In this document: one piece after another, positions 27,896 through 37,700 of the stretch
Position numbering within the stretch: the stretch's first letter is position 1
How the letters are laid out: each line of letters starts with the position of its first letter
Assembly: GCA_014192625.1 (NCBI GenBank)
Contig: BJHM01000002.1
Location: forward strand, 148,353-212,352
From: Planctomycetota bacterium
GTDB lineage: Bacteria; Planctomycetota; UBA1135; UBA2386
Length of the DNA stretch: 64,000 nucleotides
Direction of reading: 5' to 3'
Translations under genes and position numbers: made by a program
The notes under the pieces: generated by a model
What the model saw: the letters and a program-made list of their open reading frames with translations, nothing else
Told to the model about the DNA's origin: nothing
Database searches by the model: none

Positions 27896-30052
27896 ATGCA
27901 CAGCTTGACACCGCTCGATTCCGTACAGGTGCCGCCGGTTTTGCCGATGCAGAACTATGGCGCGTTTTATGGCCTCAAGGCGCTGCTTGGCGCGGCGGAT
28001 TTTGACAAGGCTGGCGACCGCAACGCGGGTCTCGCTGCGCGTTCTGAGAGTGAGCGCGAGGCAGCGCGCGGCTTACTTGCAGAGCTCACCCTGTTGCATC
28101 TCTACAACAATCCGCTGACCGATGACCGCGGGCAGGTCGATCGCGTCATGCGAGTCAACTACGACATTGACCACAGCACTTTTGCTGGCTTGGCATCGCT
28201 GCGAGTCGGCGATCTCAAAGACCAGTTGCTGAGTGCGACTGGCGAGCGCATCGCCGCGATCGGGCGGGCGTTGACGGGGCCGATGGTCGCTGCGATCGCC
28301 AAGCTGTGCGATGTGCACGAGCTGATCTTGATCGCGTCGCGCGTGCGGAAGGTGACCAAGGCGCGCACGTTGCTTGGCGCGCGCGGCACACTATCGTCGC
28401 GGCTGCAGCCCAATCATCCCACGGACGACCTGCGCGGGTTGTCGTTGCTGTGCTACTGGGGTTTGTCGATCGGTTCTGGCGATGCGTTGATTGGCTGCAA
28501 TCCCGCCGTGGACACGGTTGAAAATGTGGATCGGTTGCTGCGCCATCTTGCGGAGTTGCGGGCGCAGACCGGTGCGCCGACGCAAGTCTGTGTGCTTTCC
28601 CATTTGAAGACGCAGTTAGCTTGCCTGCAACGCGGCACCCCGGTCGAGGTGATGTTTCAGAGCCTCGCGGGCACTGAGGATGCAAACCTGCGCGAGTTTG
28701 ACATCACGGTAGAACTGCTCGACCAGGCCCTGACTCAGATGCGCGAATCTGGCGCGCTGAAGGGGACCGCCAAGCAGTGCCTTTATTTCGAGACGGGCCA
28801 GGGCAGTGAGTTCACCTACGGGCGGCATCACGGCATGGATATGACGACGACGGAAGCGTTGTGCTATGGCCTCGCACGTCGCTACGACCCGTTCATGGTC
28901 AATAATGTCACCGGCTTTATTGGCCCAGAGACGCACAAAGACGGTCGTGAAATGGTGCTCGCAAACTTGCAGGATCACTTCATGGGCAAGCTGATGGGGC
29001 TACCGATGGGCATGGCGCCGTGCTTTACATTGCACGCCCACATTGGCCTTGAGAGCCAGCAGATCGCCACGCAATTGCTCACCGCGGCGGGCGCCAACTT
29101 CTACATGGATGTGGCGCTCAACACCGACCGGATGCTCGCCTACTTTGACACCAGTGGGCACGACGTGCAGACCTTGCGCGAAGTGTCAGGCAAGCAGCCT
29201 GCGGCGGAGTACCTGGCATGGGCCTGTGAGCGCGGCATCTTCGTCCTGAATGCTGATGGGGAGGTGTTACGTGGCCCGCGCTGGGGCGATCCGAGTCAGT
29301 TCTGCGCCAGCCAAGCTGAGTTTGAGGAACTGATCAAAGCCACCCCGTGCGTTCCTGGCTTTGCCACCGCTGGGCCGCGACCTGCGAGTAACGTCCAGCG
29401 GCGGGTGCTCGCTGACCAGGCCGCAGCGCGCGATGCGGTGTATGCCGACTTGCGAGTTGCCGAGATCAAGACGCGCTGGGGGATGCGGTTAGTGGCGACT
29501 AAAGCCCCCTCGCGCGAAGCGCATCTAAATAGCGCAAGCCTCGGTGCGCGACTTACTGCCGATTCGCGTGCAGCCTTGCAGCATGAGTCCGCCCGAGTGC
29601 AGATTGTGGTGACGGACGGGCTCTCCGCAGAAGCCGTGCACGCAAACCTCGATGACCTGATGAACGTGTTGCTCGATGGTCTGAAGGCGCGCGGCATCTC
29701 TTTTGGGCAACCGTTGCTGGCAAAATACGGCCGCGTAAAACTCGCCGAAGATCTGGCCCAGTGTCTCGATGCCGAACTCGTCATCTGCTTGATCGGCGAG
29801 CGGCCAGGTGGTGACGCACTCGCATCGCGCAGTCTGTCCGCGTATCTCGCTTATCATCTGCGTAATCCCGAGGTGCAGCGTGTCGCGGCGACCTACAGTC
29901 GCAACGCGGCGATCGCGTTTGAATACACGGTGATCTCGAACATCTACTCTGGTGGCCTCTGTGCACTCGAGGCCGGTGCGCTGCTTGTCGAGCGCGTCAG
30001 TGAGATGCTCGATCTGAGGGCTGCTGGCAATCGGCTTGAAGCGATGCGCTGA
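27896..30052 (+). CDS. eutBC: Fused EutB-EutC ethanolamine ammonia-lyase (large + small subunit in one chain)
   Basis: A 718-residue AdoCbl-dependent enzyme converting an amino-alcohol to aldehyde plus ammonia. Residues 1 to about 470 are the EutB barrel, with GTLSSRLQPN, GCNPAVDTVENVDR, LYFETGQGS, GLARRYDPF and HFMGKL all conserved. From about residue 510 it is EutC: ARVQIVVTDGLSAEAV, LAKYGRVKLAED, CLIGERPG and VISNIYSGGLCALEAGA, the cobalamin-binding parts. In E. coli the two are separate genes. Equivalents of E. coli Arg160, Gln162, Asn193 and Glu287 (here Glu299) are present. The position of Asp362 is Ala374 (PMGMAPCF against PMGCDCCY-type), and the following NHADAD stretch is also changed. 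No microcompartment genes are nearby. Confidence 0.93.
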   Translation: MHSLTPLDSVQVPPVLPMQNYGAFYGLKALLGAADFDKAGDRNAGLAARSESEREAARGLLAELTLLHLYNNPLTDDRGQVDRVMRVNYDIDHSTFAGLASLRVGDLKDQLLSATGERIAAIGRALTGPMVAAIAKLCDVHELILIASRVRKVTKARTLLGARGTLSSRLQPNHPTDDLRGLSLLCYWGLSIGSGDALIGCNPAVDTVENVDRLLRHLAELRAQTGAPTQVCVLSHLKTQLACLQRGTPVEVMFQSLAGTEDANLREFDITVELLDQALTQMRESGALKGTAKQCLYFETGQGSEFTYGRHHGMDMTTTEALCYGLARRYDPFMVNNVTGFIGPETHKDGREMVLANLQDHFMGKLMGLPMGMAPCFTLHAHIGLESQQIATQLLTAAGANFYMDVALNTDRMLAYFDTSGHDVQTLREVSGKQPAAEYLAWACERGIFVLNADGEVLRGPRWGDPSQFCASQAEFEELIKATPCVPGFATAGPRPASNVQRRVLADQAAARDAVYADLRVAEIKTRWGMRLVATKAPSREAHLNSASLGARLTADSRAALQHESARVQIVVTDGLSAEAVHANLDDLMNVLLDGLKARGISFGQPLLAKYGRVKLAEDLAQCLDAELVICLIGERPGGDALASRSLSAYLAYHLRNPEVQRVAATYSRNAAIAFEYTVISNIYSGGLCALEAGALLVERVSEMLDLRAAGNRLEAMR

Positions 30053-30068
30053 GCGGCCAGCCTGCGAT

Positions 30069-30464
30069 TCATCGCTTGTCGGGCAGCCCGTGTAGAAAGC
30101 GCAATAGCGCGCCATGTCCTGCGCGCGATCCCGGATGAAAGTGCACTGAGGTTGTGCGGCACGATTTTACGGCACGCGTGAGGACGCGGCCAAACGTGAC
30201 GGCTGGCAGAAGTGGATCGACGTCGCGCAGCGAACCGACCACCGCATCGGCGATGCCGGGCGCCACATCGGGGCCGATCACGATGCAGTCGTGACCGCCG
30301 GCGGCGAAGAACACTTTTTGTGCGCTGCGGAGATCGCAGGCCACGTCGACCTGGAACCCTGACTCGCGCAGTTGACGAAGCAGCGGCAGCATCGGCCGTT
30401 CATCGGCGAGCACGGCTAAGAGGTCACAGCGGCGTTCTGGTGGCAGGCGCAAGCGGTGTTCCAT
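30069..30464 (-). CDS. Small receiver-like domain protein, degenerate
   Basis: A 131-residue protein with the alternating beta/alpha layout of response-regulator receivers (DLLAVLADERPMLPLLRQLRE, then HDCIVIGPDVAPG). The strand-3 region that normally ends in the phospho-acceptor Asp reads IVIGP, with an Asp one step later, and the conserved Lys is unclear. It therefore looks like a phosphorylation-independent pseudo-receiver without an output domain. It is convergent with eutBC, 16 bases apart. Assignment is moderate; another Rossmann-like fold is possible. Confidence 0.5.
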   Translation of the reverse strand: MEHRLRLPPERRCDLLAVLADERPMLPLLRQLRESGFQVDVACDLRSAQKVFFAAGGHDCIVIGPDVAPGIADAVVGSLRDVDPLLPAVTFGRVLTRAVKSCRTTSVHFHPGSRAGHGALLRFLHGLPDKR

Positions 30465-30524
30465 CGGCTGCTATGCAGTGGCGAATCAAGGTTCACACCT
30501 AGGCGAGTCGATGACGACCATGCC

Positions 30525-31571
30525 ATGGTTCGACTCACGCTGCTTATTACGTTGCTGTTCGCTGCTCACGCTCAGTCCCAAACCCTGGCGGTGCTGCCAG
30601 CTTCGCATTCGGCTGTGGAGGGCACCACGAATACCAATGTGCCGTTTGGTCGCAGCTCGGCAGTCCGCGTGCAATGCGCCTATGATCGTTTGTTGTTTTC
30701 GGGCCCAGGAACGATCACCGAACTGGCATTCCGTTTTGACGGCAATGTGATTGGCGCGGGCAAGATCGTCGATTGCGAAATGCGGTTGTCGACCATGGCC
30801 GTATCGCTCGTTGCGATGAGCACTGACTTCGCCACCAATCGCGGTGCCGATGAGACCATCGTGTTGCCGCGCACACTGCTCACGCTCGCAGGACAGGCCA
30901 CCGCTGCAGCACCGTCGCCGTTCTTGTCGCCGATCCAGCTGTCAGTGCCGTTTGCCTACAACCCAAATGGTGGTGCGCTGCTGCTTGAGATCTTGGTCTA
31001 TAGCCAACCGCCAGGCAGCTATTCGCTGGACGCGACATTCGTCTGCGACAGTCCGGAGATCGCATTTGGCCCGACCGCCTGCGCGCCACCGACCGGAATT
31101 CCGCTGCGCGTCGAAAGTGCGAGCACGCAGGTGCTCTGGGGATACCCGTTGGTCATTCGCACCTTAGACGCGGTGCCAAATAGCCTCGTCATGCTGTCGT
31201 TTGGCACATTGGAGGCAAGCCTCTGGAATGGGCTATTGCTGCCATACGATCTCACCTCGTTTGGTGCGCCTTCGTGCTACCTCGCAACGGATCCATCGGC
31301 GGTCTTCTTTCACACGAGCCAGGGCGACGGCTCTTCGGTGTTCACCTTCTCGGTGCCCAATATGCCGCGATTGCTCGGCACCTGGCTGCGTTACCAGGCA
31401 GGCAACCTCAATGCCTCGGCCAACGCGCTGGGTGTGATCACCAGTGTCGGCAAGAAGATGCAGATCTGCGGTTTTGAGCCAGTGGCGCGGGTTTGGGCAA
31501 GTGGTGTTACTTCGACTGTGGGCGTGCGCGAAATGGGCGTCGCCCCAGTGCTGCAGATCCGGATTTTGTAG
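30525..31571 (+). CDS. Secreted protein of unknown function
   Basis: A 348-residue protein with a clean signal peptide (MVRLTLLITLLFAAHAQSQ). The mature part is beta-rich with several paired Cys residues and a C-terminal module (around PSAVFFHTSQGDGSSVFTF and ALGVITSVGKKMQ) of a kind that recurs in secreted planctomycete proteins. The ATG at 30525 was chosen because it begins the signal peptide; the frame continues upstream without signal-like features and overlaps the receiver gene. No function assigned. Confidence 0.6.
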   Translation: MVRLTLLITLLFAAHAQSQTLAVLPASHSAVEGTTNTNVPFGRSSAVRVQCAYDRLLFSGPGTITELAFRFDGNVIGAGKIVDCEMRLSTMAVSLVAMSTDFATNRGADETIVLPRTLLTLAGQATAAAPSPFLSPIQLSVPFAYNPNGGALLLEILVYSQPPGSYSLDATFVCDSPEIAFGPTACAPPTGIPLRVESASTQVLWGYPLVIRTLDAVPNSLVMLSFGTLEASLWNGLLLPYDLTSFGAPSCYLATDPSAVFFHTSQGDGSSVFTFSVPNMPRLLGTWLRYQAGNLNASANALGVITSVGKKMQICGFEPVARVWASGVTSTVGVREMGVAPVLQIRIL

Positions 31572-31765
31572 ACCTTTCATTCGCTCGCTGCCCGCATCGA
31601 CGAAGTTCGCTCCGGGTCGCTGCCTTCGGATTCCTGCGACGTGCGTTTTGTAGTAGCGTCACGCTGGGCCGAATCGACGCGCGCGGTCTCTGTTGGAAGT
31701 TCTTGGAACTTCGGCCGTATGGCTTTGTCATTGGGACCCAAGGTCCCCCCTGATTGCGCAATTGT

Positions 31766-34700
31766 ATGTCCACAACTCGCCGTGTTGCGTTGTTCTGCCT
31801 GCTCGCCACCTCGTTGCTGGTGCTTGCGGCCGTGCGCTGGCTCGGCCCCGTTTTGGCAGAAGACCTCCTGATTCAACGGCAGTACGCCGCCGCCGTTGTT
31901 GCGCTTGAAGAACTGTTGCCCGCAGCGCCCTCGGCGGATCGCGATCGGATCTTGTTCTTGCTCGGCAAAGCACAGTTGCTTTGTGGCCGGCCCAAAGACG
32001 CGGTGGCCAGCTTTGGCCGATTGACGACCGAGTTGCCGGGTTCTGGGTTGTTATCGGCTGCGCGCTTTCAGCAGGCAAAGGCGCTTGAGGCGCAGGGGGA
32101 TGTGCGCGGTGCAGCGCAGGTGTATCGCGATTGCATCGAGCGACTGATTGGACTTGACCGCAAGAATGAGTTGGCAGCTACCTACCTCGGTCTCGCCGAT
32201 AAAGCGCAGGCCAAAGAGCCGCCGGACCACGCGCGTGTCGTTTTGTTCTCTGATCTCGCGCTCGATCTCGGGCTAAAGCCCGAGGCGGGTTCAATGGTGC
32301 GATTGCACGCAGCGATGGCATTGCAGGCGCTCGGCAAGCATCCCGAGGCGATTGGACGAATGGTGCCGCTCACGCTGCAGCTGGATGTCGCCAATGGCAA
32401 ACTGGCGGCAATGTTGGCGCTTGGCAGGAGTCGTCGCGCGACCAACGATCTTGCTGGCGCGCGCACCGTGTTGCGCGACCTGCGGACGCTGGCGCCAAAG
32501 TCGCCCGAAGGCGGTGATGCGGCCTATGAGGTTGCATTGTGTTACGGCGTGCCTGCACCAGTGCCATCGCAGCTGGAGCGTGCGGTTGGCGCGTTGCAGC
32601 AATTTGAACAGCAGTATCCTGAGCACCCGAATGCCAAGCTCGCGCAGTTTTTGGTTGCGCAGTGCTACCGCAACGTCGGTCGCGGCGACGACGCGTATGC
32701 AGCGTTGCAGCGGTTTCTCGCGACCCGCGCCGACAGCGGCATAAATGAAGTCGCTTTGGCGCGCGCGATGCTGGGCGACGTTCTCCATGCGCAGAATAAA
32801 AGCGAAGCGGCAATCGTTGCCTGGCGCGAGTACTTGCAGAAGCATCCTTCGCACGGCGAATGGGAACGAGTGCAGCGCGCGATCGTTGACACCGAATACG
32901 CCATGGCATTTGCAGCGTATGTGGCTGGCAAAACCAAGTTTGATACAGCGCGGGACCTGTTCCAGAAGTTTGAGCGCGACTACCCGCTTGATCCGCGCAA
33001 CCCGGATGTGTTGTGGCTGCTTGGCGACATGCTGCGGCAGGAAGAAAAATATGACGAGGCGCGCGCTGCATTCGCACGCTGCGTCAGCAAGTATCCGGGG
33101 CGGGATAAAAGTTCTGCTGCACAGTTTGCCATTGGCGAGATCTTTGAGCAGAAGGCGTTTGACTACGAGCAGGCACTGCACGCGTTCCGTGCGGTGACCT
33201 TCGGGCCGATGCAGGGGGAGGCCGCCAACCGCATTCAGCGGCTCTTGCAGAAGCATCTGCATCTGCACACCGACCGGGTGTTTCGTACGGACGAGGCGCC
33301 AGTGTTTGAGTTGACGTCGCGCAACATCGAGACGGTGCGCGTGCGGATCTACCGACTTGATCTGCAGGACTATTTTCGCGCGACTCAAACGGTGGGTGAT
33401 GTGTCGCGCCTCGACATCGAGGTGATTGCCCCCGACCAAATCACGGATAGCGCGGTGAAGGACTATGTTCGCTACCGCGAAACCAAACGCGAAGTGGCGC
33501 TGCCGTTCCGCGAGCCCGGTGCCTACATCATCAAGGTCGATGACCGCGAACTGGAGGCGACCACGCTGGTGCTGATCAGCGATCTCGCGTTGATCGCAAA
33601 GTCGAGCCGCCATGAGTTCTTTGTGTTCACCCAGAACTGCAAAGAAAATCGGCCCGAGGCTGGCGTGAAGGTGTTGCTCAGTGATGGCCAGAAAGTGATC
33701 GCGGAGGGCCTCACCGGCAGCGACGGCGCATACCGATTTCGTGGCGATGATCTGAAGAACCGCGATCAACTGAGCGTCTTTGCGATCGCCGCCGGTGGCT
33801 CTTGTGCCAGTTCGATTGATCTATCAGGCATGGGTTATTCGGTTGGCCTGTTACAGAAGGGCTACCTGTTTACCGACCGGCCGCTGTATCAGCCGGGGCA
33901 GCGCGTGCAGTGGAAGGGCATCGTGCGCGAGGTGAAGGACTTTGTGTACCAACTGCCGCAGGCGCAGGGCTATCGCGTGCAATTGTGGAGCCCAAGTGGC
34001 CGCGTGTTGCTGCAGCAAAAAGTGGCGTTCACCGCGTTTGGCTCGTTTGCCTCGGAATGCGATCTGCCGACGGAGGCAGAGCCGGGCGAATGGCGCATCG
34101 GCGTGGATGTCGAAGGCCGCACAGAGCCCGTTGCGCAGTGTACGTTTCTAGTTGGCAAGTATGAGCGACCGCGATTGTCGCTGCGCGCAGAGCTGTCAGA
34201 ACCGGTGGTCTATCGCGGGGAGGAGATTCGTGGCCGCTTCCTCGCAAGCTGGTTTTACGGGGAGCCCGCGGCTGGCAAAGAAGTGCGCTACCGCCTGAGT
34301 CTGCCGGAGGGCGGCACGATCGAGCGCACTGGCGTGACAAACGCCGCGGGCGAGTTGGAGTTTGTGTTCCCGACCACTGAGTTTGCCGAGGAGGCACTAG
34401 CACCTCTTACTGCGGAACTGGTCGCTGAATCAGTCACGACCAGCGTCGTTGTGCCGATTGTGACCACCGAGTTCACACCAGTGCTAAAGGCATCGCGCAG
34501 CGTCTACTTGGCGAAGGAGACGTTTGAGATTTTAGTGCAGCTCACCGATCCGTCGGGCAAGCCGCTGCTGCGGGAACTAACGCTCACGTTGGCGAAGTTA
34601 GAGCAAGGCAAGGCGCGCGGCGAGCTAGTGGAACGCGAGGTGGCTCGCAAGCCTGCGGCCACGGACAAGGGTGGCAAAGCTAAGGTTTCGTTCGCTGCGG

Positions 34701-37700
34701 ATGTGGGCGGGCAGTATCGGGTCCGTGCCTTTTGCGCGGATCGTTTTGGCAATCCGGTCAGCGGCGAGATGCTGCTCACGATCTCTGGTGACGACGATCA
34801 AACGCGACTGCGGCTGCTCAGTGATCGATCGACCTATCAGGTTGGCGAAACGGCGACCCTGAAGGTCATGAATCGCGCCGGCAAAAAGCTCGCGCTGCTG
34901 ACCTGGCAAGGTGACGGCATCCTCAGTTATGAGACGCGGCTTCTGCCGGCGGGCGAGTCGCTACTTGAACTGGCAGTGCGCGCTGAGCACGCGCCAAACT
35001 TTGCGCTGGGAATTGCGATGATCGACGGCAACCGGTTGCACACGCAGGACTGTCCGTTTCGCGTGCTGCGCGATTTGCACATCGAGCTCAAGGTTCCCGC
35101 TGCAGCAAAGCCCGGTGCGTCCATCGAGGTTTTTATCACGGCGCGCGACTCGCAGGGCAAGCCAGTCGTTGCGGAAGTTGCGCTGCTGATTGTCGATCAG
35201 TCGTTGCTCGCGCAAAGCGGTGACAATGCGCCGTCGATTGGTGGCTTTTTCTATGGCGATGTGCGCGAGACCAACTTTCGCACCAGCAGCAGCTGCACAT
35301 GGGCCTATGACGCAAAGTCTCGGCGCGTGAATGCGGCGCTGCTAGCGGAGGAGCGGCAGCGCCTTGGCGACACGACTAGAGATGGCGATTCGAATGCTCC
35401 TGACGAAAGTGCCAGGCAGCTGGGTCGTGATGCCCCGAGACCGCAGGCTGCGGCTCCGGTTATTGGTAATGCTGGTGGGATGCCCGCGGCTTCAAGCCCG
35501 CAATCGCTGCCAGCAATAGCGGGTCTACAAGGTGGCGGTAGCGATGGTGCGGCCGGCCGTTTTGGTTTGCAGCAGCAGGCCGGGGAGCCAGCGAACGAGT
35601 TTGCGAAACCGGATGCGAATGTGGCGCTGATACGGAACCAGCTCAACCTGCATGACGGACTGGGTGCTGGCAGCAATCTTGGTGAGCAAGAACAGACGAT
35701 TGAGTTCCGGCGCAACTTGGGTTTGGCAGAAACAATCACCGCGAACGATGGCAAAGACGGGAGCCTGCCAAATGGGAGCCTCAAGTTTGCGCGCCGGTTT
35801 GCGTCTGCGGATCAGAGTGAAAAAGCTGGCTACCTGAATCAGCATGGCGCGTTCAGCGACTCGGCAGAATTGTTCTTCGATGCGGGGGCGGCGGCCCTGC
35901 TGCGCGTTGACTTCCGCGAAACCGGCGCATGGTTGCCGGCGATCGTCACGGCTGCTGATGGGCAAGGCGTGGCAAAGGTCACCATGCCGCAGTTGAACAC
36001 CGGCTGGTCGGTGACGGCGCGCGCTGTTACCGCAGACACCTCGGTTGGGGAGGCTTTTGGGTCGCTGCAAACCCAGCAGGATTTGCAAGTGGATATCGTT
36101 TCGCCCCGCGTGCTGACCGAAGGCGACACGACTGAGATCACCGTCCGCGTGCACAACCTGACAACTGCGGCACTTGATGGCAAGGTGCTGTTGCGTATGC
36201 CGGCGGTCGCTACGCAGCAGGATCAAACGGCATTGGTGAAGCTCAACGCGCATGGTGAAGGTGCTGCTTCGTTTCCGCTGACGGCGCACACCGAGCCGGT
36301 CGAGATCGAAGCCTCCGTCATCGCGGGGGCGCATTCGGATCGGATGAAAGTCGTCCTGCCGGTGCTGCCATTTGGTGCCGAGGTGGTGGATGGCCGTTCT
36401 GGCAGCACACGTGATCAAGCGACGTTTGAGCTTGGGCTTGCCGAGGAGCGTGACTACTCCGCGTTGCGAATGATGGTTGAACTCGGTCCCGATCCGGGGC
36501 GCGATCTGGTCAGTGCGGCGCTTGGCACGGGCTACCTCCCGCGCAGTTGCATGCAGGTCGCGGACACGAACCTTGCGCGCAGTAGCAAAGGTCTTGGCGC
36601 ACTGGTGGTGCTCGATCATCTTGAACGCTGCAGCCTCGGCACCAAGGCCGACCACGCGCGGTTGCTCGGCACGGCGCAGGGCCTATTGCAGACGCTGCTC
36701 GCGAGTCAGTTGACGGACGGCAGCGTTGCTTGGGTCGGCAACAAGTTGCCGGACCTGCGCAGCACGTGTCAATTCGTGCGCTTCCTCGCCGCCGCGCGCC
36801 GCCGTGGTTTGCTATTGGTAGAGGAGCCGCAAAGTCGTGCTGTTGAGTGGCTGTTGCAGGGGCTCAGCAAGGCAGGCGCAGAACAGCGTGCCGATATGTT
36901 GTGGGCGCTTGCGTCGGCTGATCGTGCACGCTTTGAAGTGCTCAACTCGACGCATCGCGCACGCATTGGGTTGTCGGTTGATGGCCTTGCCCGCCTCGCG
37001 CTTGCGTGGCATGAAGTAAAGCGGCCAGAGCTTGCGCTTGAAGTGATCGACTCGCTGCGCAGCGTGTTGCCACAGGCTGTGACTGGCAATACGACCAACG
37101 AGACCCTCGCGCTGGCAGCGCGTGCGTTGCTGCTCACCGACAAGCGTGATGCCCTAGGCACCAAACTTCTCTCGCAGGTAGAGCAGTTACGCCGTGGTTC
37201 TTCGTATGGCACCAGTGAGGCGACCACCGCTGCACTACAACTGCTCGCGCTCGCGCGCGGCAGTGATGCGGGGCCGGTGCGTGCTACCGAGGTGGTGGTC
37301 TTGGTAAATGGTGAAAAGCTTGCCACGCAGCCGCGCACAGCAGGCGCCACCGAGACGAGTTTTGTCGTGCCGGTCGAGTGGCTGAAGCCGCGTGGCAACA
37401 AGGTCCAAATCTCGGTTGCTGGTGGCGGCGAAGCGTTTTATTCGGTCAGTTTGATTGGTTTCGCGCGGGGCTTCCGCGATGCGGACCGCAACACCGGACT
37501 GATAAACGTCGAACGCAGCTATCGCGCAACACCACGCCGGTTTGGTGACCAAATAGTGCCGTCGGGCTTCGATGTGATTGTCGGAAAAAACATCCCGACC
37601 TTCGTAAATACGATCACGCAGCTGCAGGCGGGTGAGAGTGCCATGGTGCAGATCTCGTTTGCGGTGCGGCTCGATGCGGACAAGGCGCGGATGCTGCCGC

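Noticed and set aside
32291..33769. Long antisense frames (492 codons, and 376 codons at 35525-36655) inside the giant protein gene.
   Set aside because: They are His/Arg-rich mirror frames of a well-supported domain-bearing gene.
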